Source: Nitrospira sp.
GTDB lineage: Bacteria > Nitrospirota > Nitrospiria > Nitrospirales > Nitrospiraceae
Length of the DNA stretch: 47,941 nt
Assembly (NCBI GenBank): GCA_013140455.1
Contig: JABFSU010000048.1
Coordinates: 1 to 47,941, forward strand
Reading direction: 5' to 3'
Shown here: positions 17,366 to 25,054 of the stretch, one piece after another
Position numbering within the stretch: the first letter of the stretch is position 1
Layout of the letters: every line of letters begins with the position of its first letter
The notes under the pieces: generated by a model
Database searches by the model: none
Told to the model about the DNA's origin: nothing
What the model saw: only the letters and a program-made list of their open reading frames with translations
Translations under genes and position numbers: made by a program

Positions 17366-18157
17366 ATGTCTTCTGATCCGCTCACGCTGCTCCTTTGGGC
17401 CTGGATCGCGATGGCGGGCTGGATGGCTCTGTTGTGGCTGGTCGAGCTGGTCCGGCGCAATGTCTCGCTTGTCGATGTGGGCTGGTGCGTCGGGCTCGTC
17501 GCTGTCGTGGCGGGTTATGCTTGGTTTGCGACCGGTGAAGGGGAACGGAAACTTCTCCTGGTCGTTATGGTGTCGGTTTATGGTCTGCGCCTGGGCGGAT
17601 ACATCCTCCTCAATCGGGTGCTCGGCAAGACCGAAGACCAGCGGTATCAGCGGTTGCGGCGCTTGTGGCGATTGGACGAGCCGCTCAGAATGTTCGGGTA
17701 CTTTCAGTTGCAAGCCGCCGCCGTCGTGCTCTTCTCCCTTCCCTTTCTTGCCGTCATGCAGAATCCGCGACCGCCGTTCAGCTTGTGGGAGTTGGCCGGC
17801 GTGCTCGTCTGGATGATCGGCATCGCCGGCGAGTCGCTCGCGGACCGGCAGCTGGCCCGGTTTCGCGCGAAGCCCTGGAACCATGACCGGGTCTGTCGCG
17901 AGGGACTCTGGTTCTTCTCACGCCATCCAAATTACTTTTTCGAATGGGTTCACTGGTGGGCCTATGTGGTGATGGCGATCGGCAGCCCGGGTTGGTGGCT
18001 GACGTGGATCGGTCCGGTGGTGATGGGAGTGGCGTTAGTCAGGATCACCGGCATTCCCTGGGCGGAGGAACAGGCCATTCGAACTCGCGGCGACGACTAT
18101 CGTCGCTATCAGGAAACTACGAACGCCTTCATTCCCTGGTGGCCGAAGGCAGGTTAG
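17366..18157 (+). CDS. DUF1295 (steroid 5-alpha-reductase-like) membrane protein
   Basis: 263 residues with about seven membrane segments. The C-terminal signature of the family is clear: GLWFFSRHPNYFFEWVHWW, then TGIPWAEEQ, RGDDYRRYQ and NAFIPWWP. Homologues are related to steroid/isoprenylcysteine reductases and methyltransferases, but bacterial function is generally unknown. ATG 17366 has GTGAGG upstream. Its TAG stop overlaps the TAA of the convergent PilZ gene within TTAG (18154-18157). Confidence 0.85.
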   Translation: MSSDPLTLLLWAWIAMAGWMALLWLVELVRRNVSLVDVGWCVGLVAVVAGYAWFATGEGERKLLLVVMVSVYGLRLGGYILLNRVLGKTEDQRYQRLRRLWRLDEPLRMFGYFQLQAAAVVLFSLPFLAVMQNPRPPFSLWELAGVLVWMIGIAGESLADRQLARFRAKPWNHDRVCREGLWFFSRHPNYFFEWVHWWAYVVMAIGSPGWWLTWIGPVVMGVALVRITGIPWAEEQAIRTRGDDYRRYQETTNAFIPWWPKAG

Positions 18158-18483
18158 TCCTCCTCTGCGCCATTCAAATACTGATCGAGCCGGCTCTTGG
18201 CCGACTCGTCCATGTGCGACACCTTCCATCCGGCCATATTTCCATCCGACCAGCACACCGTCGCCATGTTCACGATCATGTATTTGTAGACATCATGATC
18301 CGGCAGGGCCAGGTAGACCGTCGTTTCTGATCCGGCGGGAAGGGGATGTTTCATGCTGGTCCGCCACCCTGTTTCTGAGAGATCCCAGACCTTGCCCTGT
18401 TCGAGCGTGCCGTTCCAAAAATATAGAAATGTGCATTGAGTCGGAACGCGGGTCGCGCTACGGACACTGTACGTCTTGACCAT
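18154..18483 (-). CDS. PilZ domain protein (c-di-GMP binding)
   Basis: A 109-residue single-domain protein. The PilZ signature is present: RSATR (RxxxR) near residue 10 and DLSETG (DxSxxG) near residue 35, so c-di-GMP binding is expected. The start is ATG 18483 with AAGGAGG 6 nt upstream. It stands alone among envelope genes, with no diguanylate cyclase nearby, so its target is unknown. Its stop overlaps that of the convergent DUF1295 gene. Confidence 0.8.
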   Translation of the reverse strand: MVKTYSVRSATRVPTQCTFLYFWNGTLEQGKVWDLSETGWRTSMKHPLPAGSETTVYLALPDHDVYKYMIVNMATVCWSDGNMAGWKVSHMDESAKSRLDQYLNGAEED

Positions 18484-18617
18484 GAATGCCTCCTTACCGG
18501 GGTGAATGCGGTTCTGAATCATGGTCTGAGTGTACGCGCAGAACGGCGATTCGGCGTGCCTCGAAAGAGGGGGAGCGGGAGCCTCTGAAGGGGGGAAAGG
18601 ATTGGAGGCCGGATCGG

Positions 18618-18842
18618 TTATGGGCTGGTATTCAATTGAGCCAGACGGGCACGGGCGATTTCTGCCTGCTTGCTTGAGGGGTAGAGGCGGATCACGTCGT
18701 CGTAGAGCTGCTTGGCGTGCGGCAGGTTCATCTGCCGTTCCTCAAACTCGGCGGTTTCCAGCAGCTCTTTAGCCTTGTCGCCGGAGCATCCCAGCAGAAG
18801 ACTGCAATACAGGGCACAGAGCAGGAAGCGTGGTACCGTCAT
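18618..18842 (-). CDS. Small TPR-like lipoprotein
   Basis: 74 residues. A signal peptide ends LLLGC, followed by a short helical region (EFEERQMNLPHAKQLYDDVI, then YPSSKQAEIA) that reads as about one and a half tetratricopeptide repeats, like a minimal BamD/YbgF-type unit. ATG 18842 has AAAGGA 5 nt upstream; ATG 18845 is too close to it. Probably periplasmic and membrane anchored. The partner is not evident. Confidence 0.7.
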   Translation of the reverse strand: MTVPRFLLCALYCSLLLGCSGDKAKELLETAEFEERQMNLPHAKQLYDDVIRLYPSSKQAEIARARLAQLNTSP

Positions 18843-18868
18843 CATAGTCCTTTCGTGTCGCACTCTAA

Positions 18869-19210
18869 TTAAGTTGCGGTGCGGTTGTCTTTCCGGCCTG
18901 AAGGTGGTCCTACGAGATCGATGCCGTAACGCGGCGCGGCGATATCTTCACTGTGGCATTGGGGGCAGCGACTGGGCCTGGTCAGCCGCCTGCGGTCATG
19001 AAAGACGAACTCGCAATCCTGACAGCGTGACGGTTCCAGGATGAAGCAGCGGGTCTTGTCATGGCCGATGGATTTGACGACGTGCTTGAGATGATCCTCA
19101 ACCTGCCGCTCGGGAATGCCGAGCATTTGGGCCAGCTGGTGCGTGGCCAGACGCGTGCCGATCAGCAATTCGATCATGCGCTGGCGCGGCGTGCGTGCGG
19201 GAGTGAGCAT
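18869..19210 (-). CDS. HTH / zinc-ribbon predicted transcriptional regulator (COG3357-like)
   Basis: 113 residues. An N-terminal helix-turn-helix region (RMIELLIGTRLATHQLAQML, then PERQVEDHL) is followed by a zinc ribbon with CQDC and CPQC. This combination matches COG3357, a regulator family I recall as common in archaea and in some bacteria including Nitrospirota. No SD is visible before ATG 19210. It lies 26 bp upstream of the small lipoprotein on the same strand. Target unknown. Confidence 0.7.
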   Translation of the reverse strand: MLTPARTPRQRMIELLIGTRLATHQLAQMLGIPERQVEDHLKHVVKSIGHDKTRCFILEPSRCQDCEFVFHDRRRLTRPSRCPQCHSEDIAAPRYGIDLVGPPSGRKDNRTAT

Positions 19211-19339
19211 GGGATTATCGTAGGCGAGTCGGCGATAGAGATAAAGCGGAATCTTGCCGATGCGAACCTCTTCTGAAATGCGGTTGCGGCCTTCATGGAT
19301 GGAGGCGTAGAATCCAGCCGTCTAGCAGGAGAAGGGGTT

Positions 19340-20059
19340 ATGCGATTTCTCGTCGTCTTGGCGTGTATTCTCTGCCTGCCCATGTCCGTCTCCGCCGGTA
19401 ATATCAAAGATACCGATCTCATCGCCAGCAATACGTTCTTCCTGCCTCCCAGCACGAACAACACCGTCTTCGTTCAGGCCCGTAACTCATCCGACAATCA
19501 AGGGGTCTCATTTCATGACCTGGTATCGCGGTTAACGGCGAAAGGATATGAGGTGGTGCAGGATCACAGCGCCGCACACTACGTCGTGCTGGCGAATATC
19601 GTCTATTGCAACATTACGAAACCAGAGATGCCGGTGGAAGCGATGGTCGCGGGCGGTTATGGGTCCGGATTCGGCTCCAAGATGATGTCCGGCCTGCAAG
19701 GCCTGTCCGGCATGGCCAGCATGGCAGGGCCGCAGGGCGCCATGGCCGGGGCCGCGGCGTCTATGGGGCTGAATGCCATTGAAGGTATCGGCAGTGCGGT
19801 CGGGAGTTTGTTCAGTTCGTCCTCCTCCTCTCCTAAGATGCCGGACGATGTGAATTACGCCTGCATTGCCGATATCCAGATTACCGAGCAAGGTACGACC
19901 GCTTCTGCTCCGGTCCCGGCAAAATCCGGAGCGGGGCAACAGCCCGGCGTGTATCAAACCCGGCTCGCGGCTGATGTGCACCAGAAGAAGCTGGATGAGG
20001 CGGAAGCGACTCCACTGTTACAACAGAAGCTGAGCGCCGCCGTGGCGGGGAATTTTTAA
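19340..20059 (+). CDS. TraT-family protein without lipobox
   Basis: 239 residues with a Sec signal ending VSA-GN and no cysteine at the cleavage site. The body follows TraT: NTVFVQARNSSDNQ, LTAKGYEVVQD, HYVVLANIVYC, a Gly/Ala/Met-rich central hydrophobic segment (~100-150), DDVNYACIADIQITEQ and YQTRLAADVHQKKLDEAEA. TraT proteins are surface lipoproteins giving surface exclusion and serum resistance on F-like plasmids; chromosomal homologues are of unclear role. SD is AGGAGAAGG before ATG 19340. It is coupled to the next TraT paralogue by TAATG. Confidence 0.8.
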   Translation: MRFLVVLACILCLPMSVSAGNIKDTDLIASNTFFLPPSTNNTVFVQARNSSDNQGVSFHDLVSRLTAKGYEVVQDHSAAHYVVLANIVYCNITKPEMPVEAMVAGGYGSGFGSKMMSGLQGLSGMASMAGPQGAMAGAAASMGLNAIEGIGSAVGSLFSSSSSSPKMPDDVNYACIADIQITEQGTTASAPVPAKSGAGQQPGVYQTRLAADVHQKKLDEAEATPLLQQKLSAAVAGNF

Positions 20060-20805
20060 TGCGCTGTTTGTCCGATCGCCTCACGCCTTCCGTTTCACGC
20101 CTGACGGCGATCCTGGTTCTTCTCGTACTGTCGACCGGCTGTTCCAACATCATCCGTTCCGGTCTCATGAACAGCAACACCATTTTCCTGGATCCGAACA
20201 CCAACCGGACGGTCTACACGCAGCTCCGCAACGCGTCAGAAAATCAGCAGGTGACGCTGAAGGAGCTGAACGCCAAGCTGACGGCAAAGGGTTATCAACT
20301 GGTCAAGGATCCGGAGCAGGCGAACTATTGGATCCAGGCTAAGATCATTTACTGCCACAAGGCGGCAGACGGTGTCACACCGGAAAGTGTGGCCAAAGCC
20401 GGGGCTGGCGCCGGTATCAGCAGCGGCGGTACGACGATGGCCTCTGCCAGTGATATGTCAGGGGGTGGAATGGGCGGGGGCATGATGGGCATGGGTGGAG
20501 GAATGCCGGACATCAACGCCATGATGAGGCAAGCCATGGCCGGGGGAGGAGGCTTTCCCGGCATGCAGATGCAACAGGCTCCGAAAGAAGATGGCGTGAC
20601 GTATTTGTGTGTCACCGATGTGCAGATCACTGATCGCAAGCTTGGCAAGACGATCGGTCAACCAGTCTCAGGGCAAGCAACGAGCAGTCCGAAGGTGCAG
20701 CAGATGCGCATGGTCGGCCATGTACGACAAAAAGACATCGACGTTCATGAAGCCACGCCGATCATTCAGGATAAGGTCAGCACCGGTATTGCCGGACTGT
20801 TCTAG
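20059..20805 (+). CDS. TraT-family lipoprotein
   Basis: 248 residues with lipobox LSTGC and classic TraT features: NSNTIFLDPNTNRTVYTQLR, NASENQ, LTAKGYQLVKDPEQANYWIQ, VTYLCVTDVQITDR and HEATPIIQDKVSTGIAGLF. The central hydrophobic hairpin of TraT is replaced by a Met/Gly-rich stretch (~135-175) containing GGGMGGGMMGMGGGMPD, which is unusual and could bind soft metals or be flexible. The start overlaps the upstream paralogue's stop (TAATG). Probably an outer-membrane protein forming a hetero- or homo-oligomer. Confidence 0.85.
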   Translation: MRCLSDRLTPSVSRLTAILVLLVLSTGCSNIIRSGLMNSNTIFLDPNTNRTVYTQLRNASENQQVTLKELNAKLTAKGYQLVKDPEQANYWIQAKIIYCHKAADGVTPESVAKAGAGAGISSGGTTMASASDMSGGGMGGGMMGMGGGMPDINAMMRQAMAGGGGFPGMQMQQAPKEDGVTYLCVTDVQITDRKLGKTIGQPVSGQATSSPKVQQMRMVGHVRQKDIDVHEATPIIQDKVSTGIAGLF

Positions 20806-20910
20806 CAGGTCATCGCGCACGTCCCTTCTGATCCTCTGCGTAGGCTCCTCTGATCCTGTTATACTGACCTCATTCGAGATTCGCTCACTCCTCTCAAAGG
20901 CGGTCACGCG

Positions 20911-22368
20911 ATGAGCGCTCCCACGTGGGATGATTTCGTTGAGCTCGCGCTGAAGCGCATCACGTCATCAGGCGCCGAATACGGCGACATCCGCATCGTT
21001 CACAGCACGACGCAAACGATCAGAGGTGAGGACCGCCGCATCGCGTCGATTCGGGATACCGACGACGTCGGGTTCGGCGTGCGTGTCCTCTATCATGGCG
21101 GCTGGGGTTTCGCCGCCAGTTCGATCCTTTCCCTCGAGGAAGTACCGCGTGTCACTGACCTGGCCGTCGAAATTGCCAGAGGATCTGCTTCGGTCGCGAT
21201 CGAGAAAGTTCGCCTGGCGGCTGAGCCGGTCCATCGGGATCGGATCACGACAGCGGTTCGGGTCGATCCGTTCACCGTTCCGCTCGGGAAGAAAGCCGAT
21301 CTGCTCTTGGCGACAATGGAATCGCTGCAGTCCCAATCCGGAGTCGTGCGTAGCAGTGCGGAGCTCTGGGCGCGCCGGGACCGCAAACTCTTTGCGTCAA
21401 CTGAAGGAACGCGATTGGAGTTTGATCTGATTGCATCGAGTGGCGACTGTGCGGCCACGGCTCTTCACGACGGGCGATTCGCGAGTCGGTCTTTTAATAC
21501 GCCGCAGTTGCGGCGTGGCTATGAGTTGATCGAAGAGGCTGACTTCCTTGGGCAAGCGCCGCGCGTTGCGCGCGAGGCGATCGAGAAGGTACACGCGCCT
21601 GCCGTAGATGCGGGTTCATACGATCTCGTGCTGGACCCGGAACACCTCTCATTGACCATGCATGAGTCCTGCGGCCATCCCACCGAGCTGGATCGGGCAC
21701 TCGGGTACGAAGCCAACTATGCCGGTACCAGTTTTCTGACGACGGATAAGCTGGGCAGGTTTCGGTATGGGTCTTCGCATGTCAGTCTGGTGGCGGACAA
21801 CACCGAGCCTGAGACCTTGGCGGCCACTGGGTACGATGATGACGGCGTAGCCTGCCAAAAATGGGACATTGTGCGCGAGGGACTCTTCGTTGGCTACTGC
21901 ACGAATCGGGAAGTCGCGCCGAAAATTGGCGAAGCACGCTCGCGCGGGTCGAATCGCGCCGATAGCTGGGGGACCGTCCCGATCGTGCGCATTGCCAATA
22001 TCGGACTGGAGCCGGGCCGGTCGACCGTCGATCAGCTCATTGCGGAGGTAAAGCGCGGGATCTACATCGAAGGCCACGGCTCCTACAGCATCGATCAGCG
22101 GCGCTACAATTTTCAGTTCGGCGGGGATGCGTTCTGGCTGATCGAGAATGGCAAGAAGACCCGCATGCTGCGCGACGTGATCTACCACGGCATCACACCG
22201 GAATTTTGGAACAGTTGCGACGGAGTGGCCGACCGGTCGCATCGTCAACGGTATGGCTTTATTACGTGCGGCAAGGGCCAGCCCGGCCAGTCCGGTTGGA
22301 TGACGCATGCCGCATCGCATGCGCGTTTCCGCAACATTCAAGTCATTCGAGGCGAGGGGCGATCATGA
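20911..22368 (+). CDS. tldD: Metallopeptidase subunit TldD
   Basis: 485 residues, the catalytic half of the TldD/TldE (PmbA) protease, which unfolds and cleaves small peptides and matures RiPPs such as microcin B17 in E. coli. The zinc motif HESCGH is at residues 251-256 and the third ligand is Cys453 in FITCGKG, close to E. coli Cys454. The expected C-terminal signature YGFITCGKGQPGQ is present. Gene start ATG 20911; a possible -10 TATACT lies at 20870-20875. It overlaps pmbA by ATGA. No RiPP precursor was recognised nearby. Confidence 0.92.
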   Translation: MSAPTWDDFVELALKRITSSGAEYGDIRIVHSTTQTIRGEDRRIASIRDTDDVGFGVRVLYHGGWGFAASSILSLEEVPRVTDLAVEIARGSASVAIEKVRLAAEPVHRDRITTAVRVDPFTVPLGKKADLLLATMESLQSQSGVVRSSAELWARRDRKLFASTEGTRLEFDLIASSGDCAATALHDGRFASRSFNTPQLRRGYELIEEADFLGQAPRVAREAIEKVHAPAVDAGSYDLVLDPEHLSLTMHESCGHPTELDRALGYEANYAGTSFLTTDKLGRFRYGSSHVSLVADNTEPETLAATGYDDDGVACQKWDIVREGLFVGYCTNREVAPKIGEARSRGSNRADSWGTVPIVRIANIGLEPGRSTVDQLIAEVKRGIYIEGHGSYSIDQRRYNFQFGGDAFWLIENGKKTRMLRDVIYHGITPEFWNSCDGVADRSHRQRYGFITCGKGQPGQSGWMTHAASHARFRNIQVIRGEGRS

Positions 22369-23708
22369 CCGTCACCGGCGCCAAGCCTTGGCCGAAGATG
22401 ACCAGCCGCGAAGAATTTCAATTTCTTGCCGAGCTAGTCATGAAATGTTCGACGGCGGACCATACGCAGGTGACGCTGCATGATCAGGATGGCGGCACGA
22501 CGCGATTTGCCAATAACCAGATTATCCAAAATGTGAATGCCCGACGGGGGACCGTGGTGGTGACCGTGGCGTTCGGCGCCAGGCAGGGTGCGGCAGCGAC
22601 GACGGATTTCACGGCCGGTTCGCTGCGCGAGACCGTCAAACGGGCTGAGGCAATCGCACGCGTGTCTCCCGAAGACCCGGAGTACCTGCCGCCGGTCGGA
22701 CCGCAGGCATTTGTGGCCTGTCCCACGTCGCGAAGCGAGACGCTCAAAGCCGGACCGACTGTGCGGTTGGAATATGCGAACGAAGCGATCAGTCAATGCC
22801 GTATGGAGAACATGTCGGCTGCGGGCATTGTCTCCTCATCCCACGCGTCGGTCGGCGTAGCGGCTGGCACCGGGCTCCTTGCGTTTGAAGAGCGTACGGA
22901 AGCGCGATTCAGCATTACCGTGCAAGCCGGTGACGCGACCGGGTGGGCTTCGGCGGCACATCGTTCCATCGACCGGTTGAAAGTGCAGGAACGCACGCTG
23001 TCGGCGATCCATAAGGCGACCTTGGGGGCTGAGCCGCAGGAACTGTCTCCCGGCCGTTATCGAGTCATCCTCGAACCGGCGGCGGTGGCCGGCTTGTGGT
23101 CGTGGATCATCTGGATGTTGGATGCCAAGTCGTACCTGAAAGGCACAAGTCCTTTTGCCGGCAAGCTGAAGAAACGGATCCTGGATAAATGTCTCTCGTT
23201 GGAGAATCGTCCGGAGCATGCCGATCTGCTGGGTGTTGGCTTTACTGCCGAAGGGCTACCGTCCACGGCGTCGGCATGGATTCATCACGGACTCCTGCAG
23301 CAATTGCTCTACGACCGGTTTACGGCACAGGCGCAACAGATCACGCCAATCCCGACGATCGAGGCGCCGCGCCTCTCGATCGAGGGGGCGTCGGCCAGTT
23401 CGTTGGCACAACTCATCAAATCGACCGACCGGGCGATCCTTGTGACGAACTTCTGGTACTTGCGGACCGTGAATCCGACTGATCTAACCTTGACCGGCAT
23501 GACGCGGGATGGAACGTTTTTGGTAGAGAAGGGGGAGATCGTGTCTGCAGTGAAGAATTTTCGCTTTCATGAGAGCCCGCTACGGGCGTTCCAACACGTC
23601 GAAGCCTGGACGGCACCGATGGAAGCGGTGACCTCTGAAACGGGAAAGATGCTCGTGCCCGCCGTGGTTCTGCCGGAGTTCCATTTCTCCAGCGTCACGA
23701 GATTCTAG
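22365..23708 (+). CDS. pmbA: TldE/PmbA family metallopeptidase partner
   Basis: 447 residues, the non-catalytic partner of TldD. It shares the TldD/PmbA fold, with GGTTRFANNQIIQNV at the N-terminus and NFWYLRTVNPTDLTLTGMTR plus GTFLVEKGEIVSAVKNFRF at the C-terminus, and lacks the HExxxH motif as expected. ATG 22365 overlaps the tldD stop by 4 bp and has GAGGGG upstream. The tight pairing implies heterodimer formation. Confidence 0.92.
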   Translation: MTVTGAKPWPKMTSREEFQFLAELVMKCSTADHTQVTLHDQDGGTTRFANNQIIQNVNARRGTVVVTVAFGARQGAAATTDFTAGSLRETVKRAEAIARVSPEDPEYLPPVGPQAFVACPTSRSETLKAGPTVRLEYANEAISQCRMENMSAAGIVSSSHASVGVAAGTGLLAFEERTEARFSITVQAGDATGWASAAHRSIDRLKVQERTLSAIHKATLGAEPQELSPGRYRVILEPAAVAGLWSWIIWMLDAKSYLKGTSPFAGKLKKRILDKCLSLENRPEHADLLGVGFTAEGLPSTASAWIHHGLLQQLLYDRFTAQAQQITPIPTIEAPRLSIEGASASSLAQLIKSTDRAILVTNFWYLRTVNPTDLTLTGMTRDGTFLVEKGEIVSAVKNFRFHESPLRAFQHVEAWTAPMEAVTSETGKMLVPAVVLPEFHFSSVTRF

Positions 23709-23928
23709 GCCTCAGTCGCTCTGATTGTGATGCGACCTCGCGCACCTTGTTTGGGAAAATGATTGACTCACCCTCATGGTCGGAGTAGACAAGTACGTAG
23801 TGGCTCGGAGAGAGGGCCTGTCCTTGTTCGAGCCGGCACGATGTTCAAATCCCTCCAGTCAGATCGTCGCAACCCGCTCCACGATGTTCTGCGGTCTGGA
23901 TGGTGAAGTTGATAGAGGAGGTTCCGTC

Positions 23929-24630
23929 ATGTCCCGTCGATATAGCGACCAGCCCATTAATCTGATTGCGCGCATTCCTTCTCCTGAGCAAATGTCCGCG
24001 GCCCGCCCGAAGCAGCGGTCCTTCATCCAACTGGTCCTGGAGTCCGGAGCAACGTGCGCGCGCGGAATTGCGGACATGCTGGCACAGCTTCACCGGTTGG
24101 GTCGATCGATCGGCGCACCGATGAAGGACCGGCCGGCCGGGAGTGTCTCCCTTGATCAATCTGGCGGACCAGTGGTTGCGAAGCCTCAGCCTGCGACGGG
24201 GACGGTGTATCTGTCCGATGATCGCTTGGCCAGATGGAATGCCCTTCTCGATGCGACGGTCCCGCACATTGAATCGGATGAACAAAGTCGGGAGCCCATT
24301 CATGCATCGGCCGCTCGGCCAATGGCACGCGTTGCTGAGTCAGCACCCCTTGATGAAGTGGTCGCATTGCGCGTGGAGTTGTTGGCCCATCAGCAAGAGG
24401 TGGCCCGTCTGTCGGTACAGTTACAAGAATTGAAATCGATGGTGGGTTCACAACAGCAGGTCTTGGTCTATTTGGGGCAAGAATTGGAGGCGCAGCAGCA
24501 GCCGATGGCCATGGCTGCGGCGCAGGCCGCTCCGTCTGCGAAGAAAGCCCGGGTGATGCGGGTGAAGTCCGTCGGAAAGGAACTGTCTGCTTCACGGAAA
24601 GTATCCCGCGAGCCGTCTCTCAATTTGTAA
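23929..24630 (+). CDS. Unrecognised protein with C-terminal coiled coil
   Basis: 233 residues from ATG 23929 behind GAGGAGG. The N-terminal ~100 residues are basic and polar, with no signal peptide or membrane segment. Residues ~145-190 form a heptad-rich helix containing VVALRVELLAHQQEVARLSV, then a Gln/Ala-rich stretch and a Lys/Arg-rich tail. This suggests a cytoplasmic oligomeric or scaffold protein, possibly nucleic-acid binding through its basic tail. No family is recognised. It precedes the lipoprotein gene by 21 bp. Confidence 0.6.
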   Translation: MSRRYSDQPINLIARIPSPEQMSAARPKQRSFIQLVLESGATCARGIADMLAQLHRLGRSIGAPMKDRPAGSVSLDQSGGPVVAKPQPATGTVYLSDDRLARWNALLDATVPHIESDEQSREPIHASAARPMARVAESAPLDEVVALRVELLAHQQEVARLSVQLQELKSMVGSQQQVLVYLGQELEAQQQPMAMAAAQAAPSAKKARVMRVKSVGKELSASRKVSREPSLNL

Positions 24631-24651
24631 AATGTTTTATGAGGTGGCTCC

Positions 24652-25008
24652 GTGCGTAGAGCGGTGATCCTGAGCGGACTATTTTGTATGCTGACCGGCT
24701 GCCTTTCAACCGCGGGTACTCACGAAGAGTCCCTCGGGATCGGTATTGTCCGGGGAACGTTGGGCGTTCAGTCCGAGGGCCAGATACGGCTCGCGCAGCC
24801 GGCGGGTACGTCCCTGCAGGGGTCTGTACTGTTGCTGGAAGGCGGTGCGTATGTCCTTCGCCTTCCGGATGGCTCGGAGCGCCGTGTGGCGTTGGATGAA
24901 AATACCCGCATCGACCGGCCTGCGCATGTCGGCGACAGAGTCGAGGCATTTTTGGATGACAGCGGACGTGCAGTTCTTATTCGCAACATTGACCACCGCA
25001 CAGACTAG
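24652..25008 (+). CDS. Small lipoprotein
   Basis: 118 residues from GTG 24652 with GAGGT upstream. The signal ends LTGC (lipobox). The mature part has a beta-rich pattern: GQIRLAQPAG, GSVLLLEGGAYVLRLPDGSE, then VGDRVEAFLDDSGRAVLIRN, like a small OB- or SH3-type barrel. The family is not recognised. It sits between the coiled-coil protein and the TPR protein, probably in one transcript. Confidence 0.65.
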   Translation: MRRAVILSGLFCMLTGCLSTAGTHEESLGIGIVRGTLGVQSEGQIRLAQPAGTSLQGSVLLLEGGAYVLRLPDGSERRVALDENTRIDRPAHVGDRVEAFLDDSGRAVLIRNIDHRTD

Positions 25009-25054
25009 CCCTCAACAGCGTGCAGCCGGAGCTGTCACTCGTTCTTGCCGTTCG

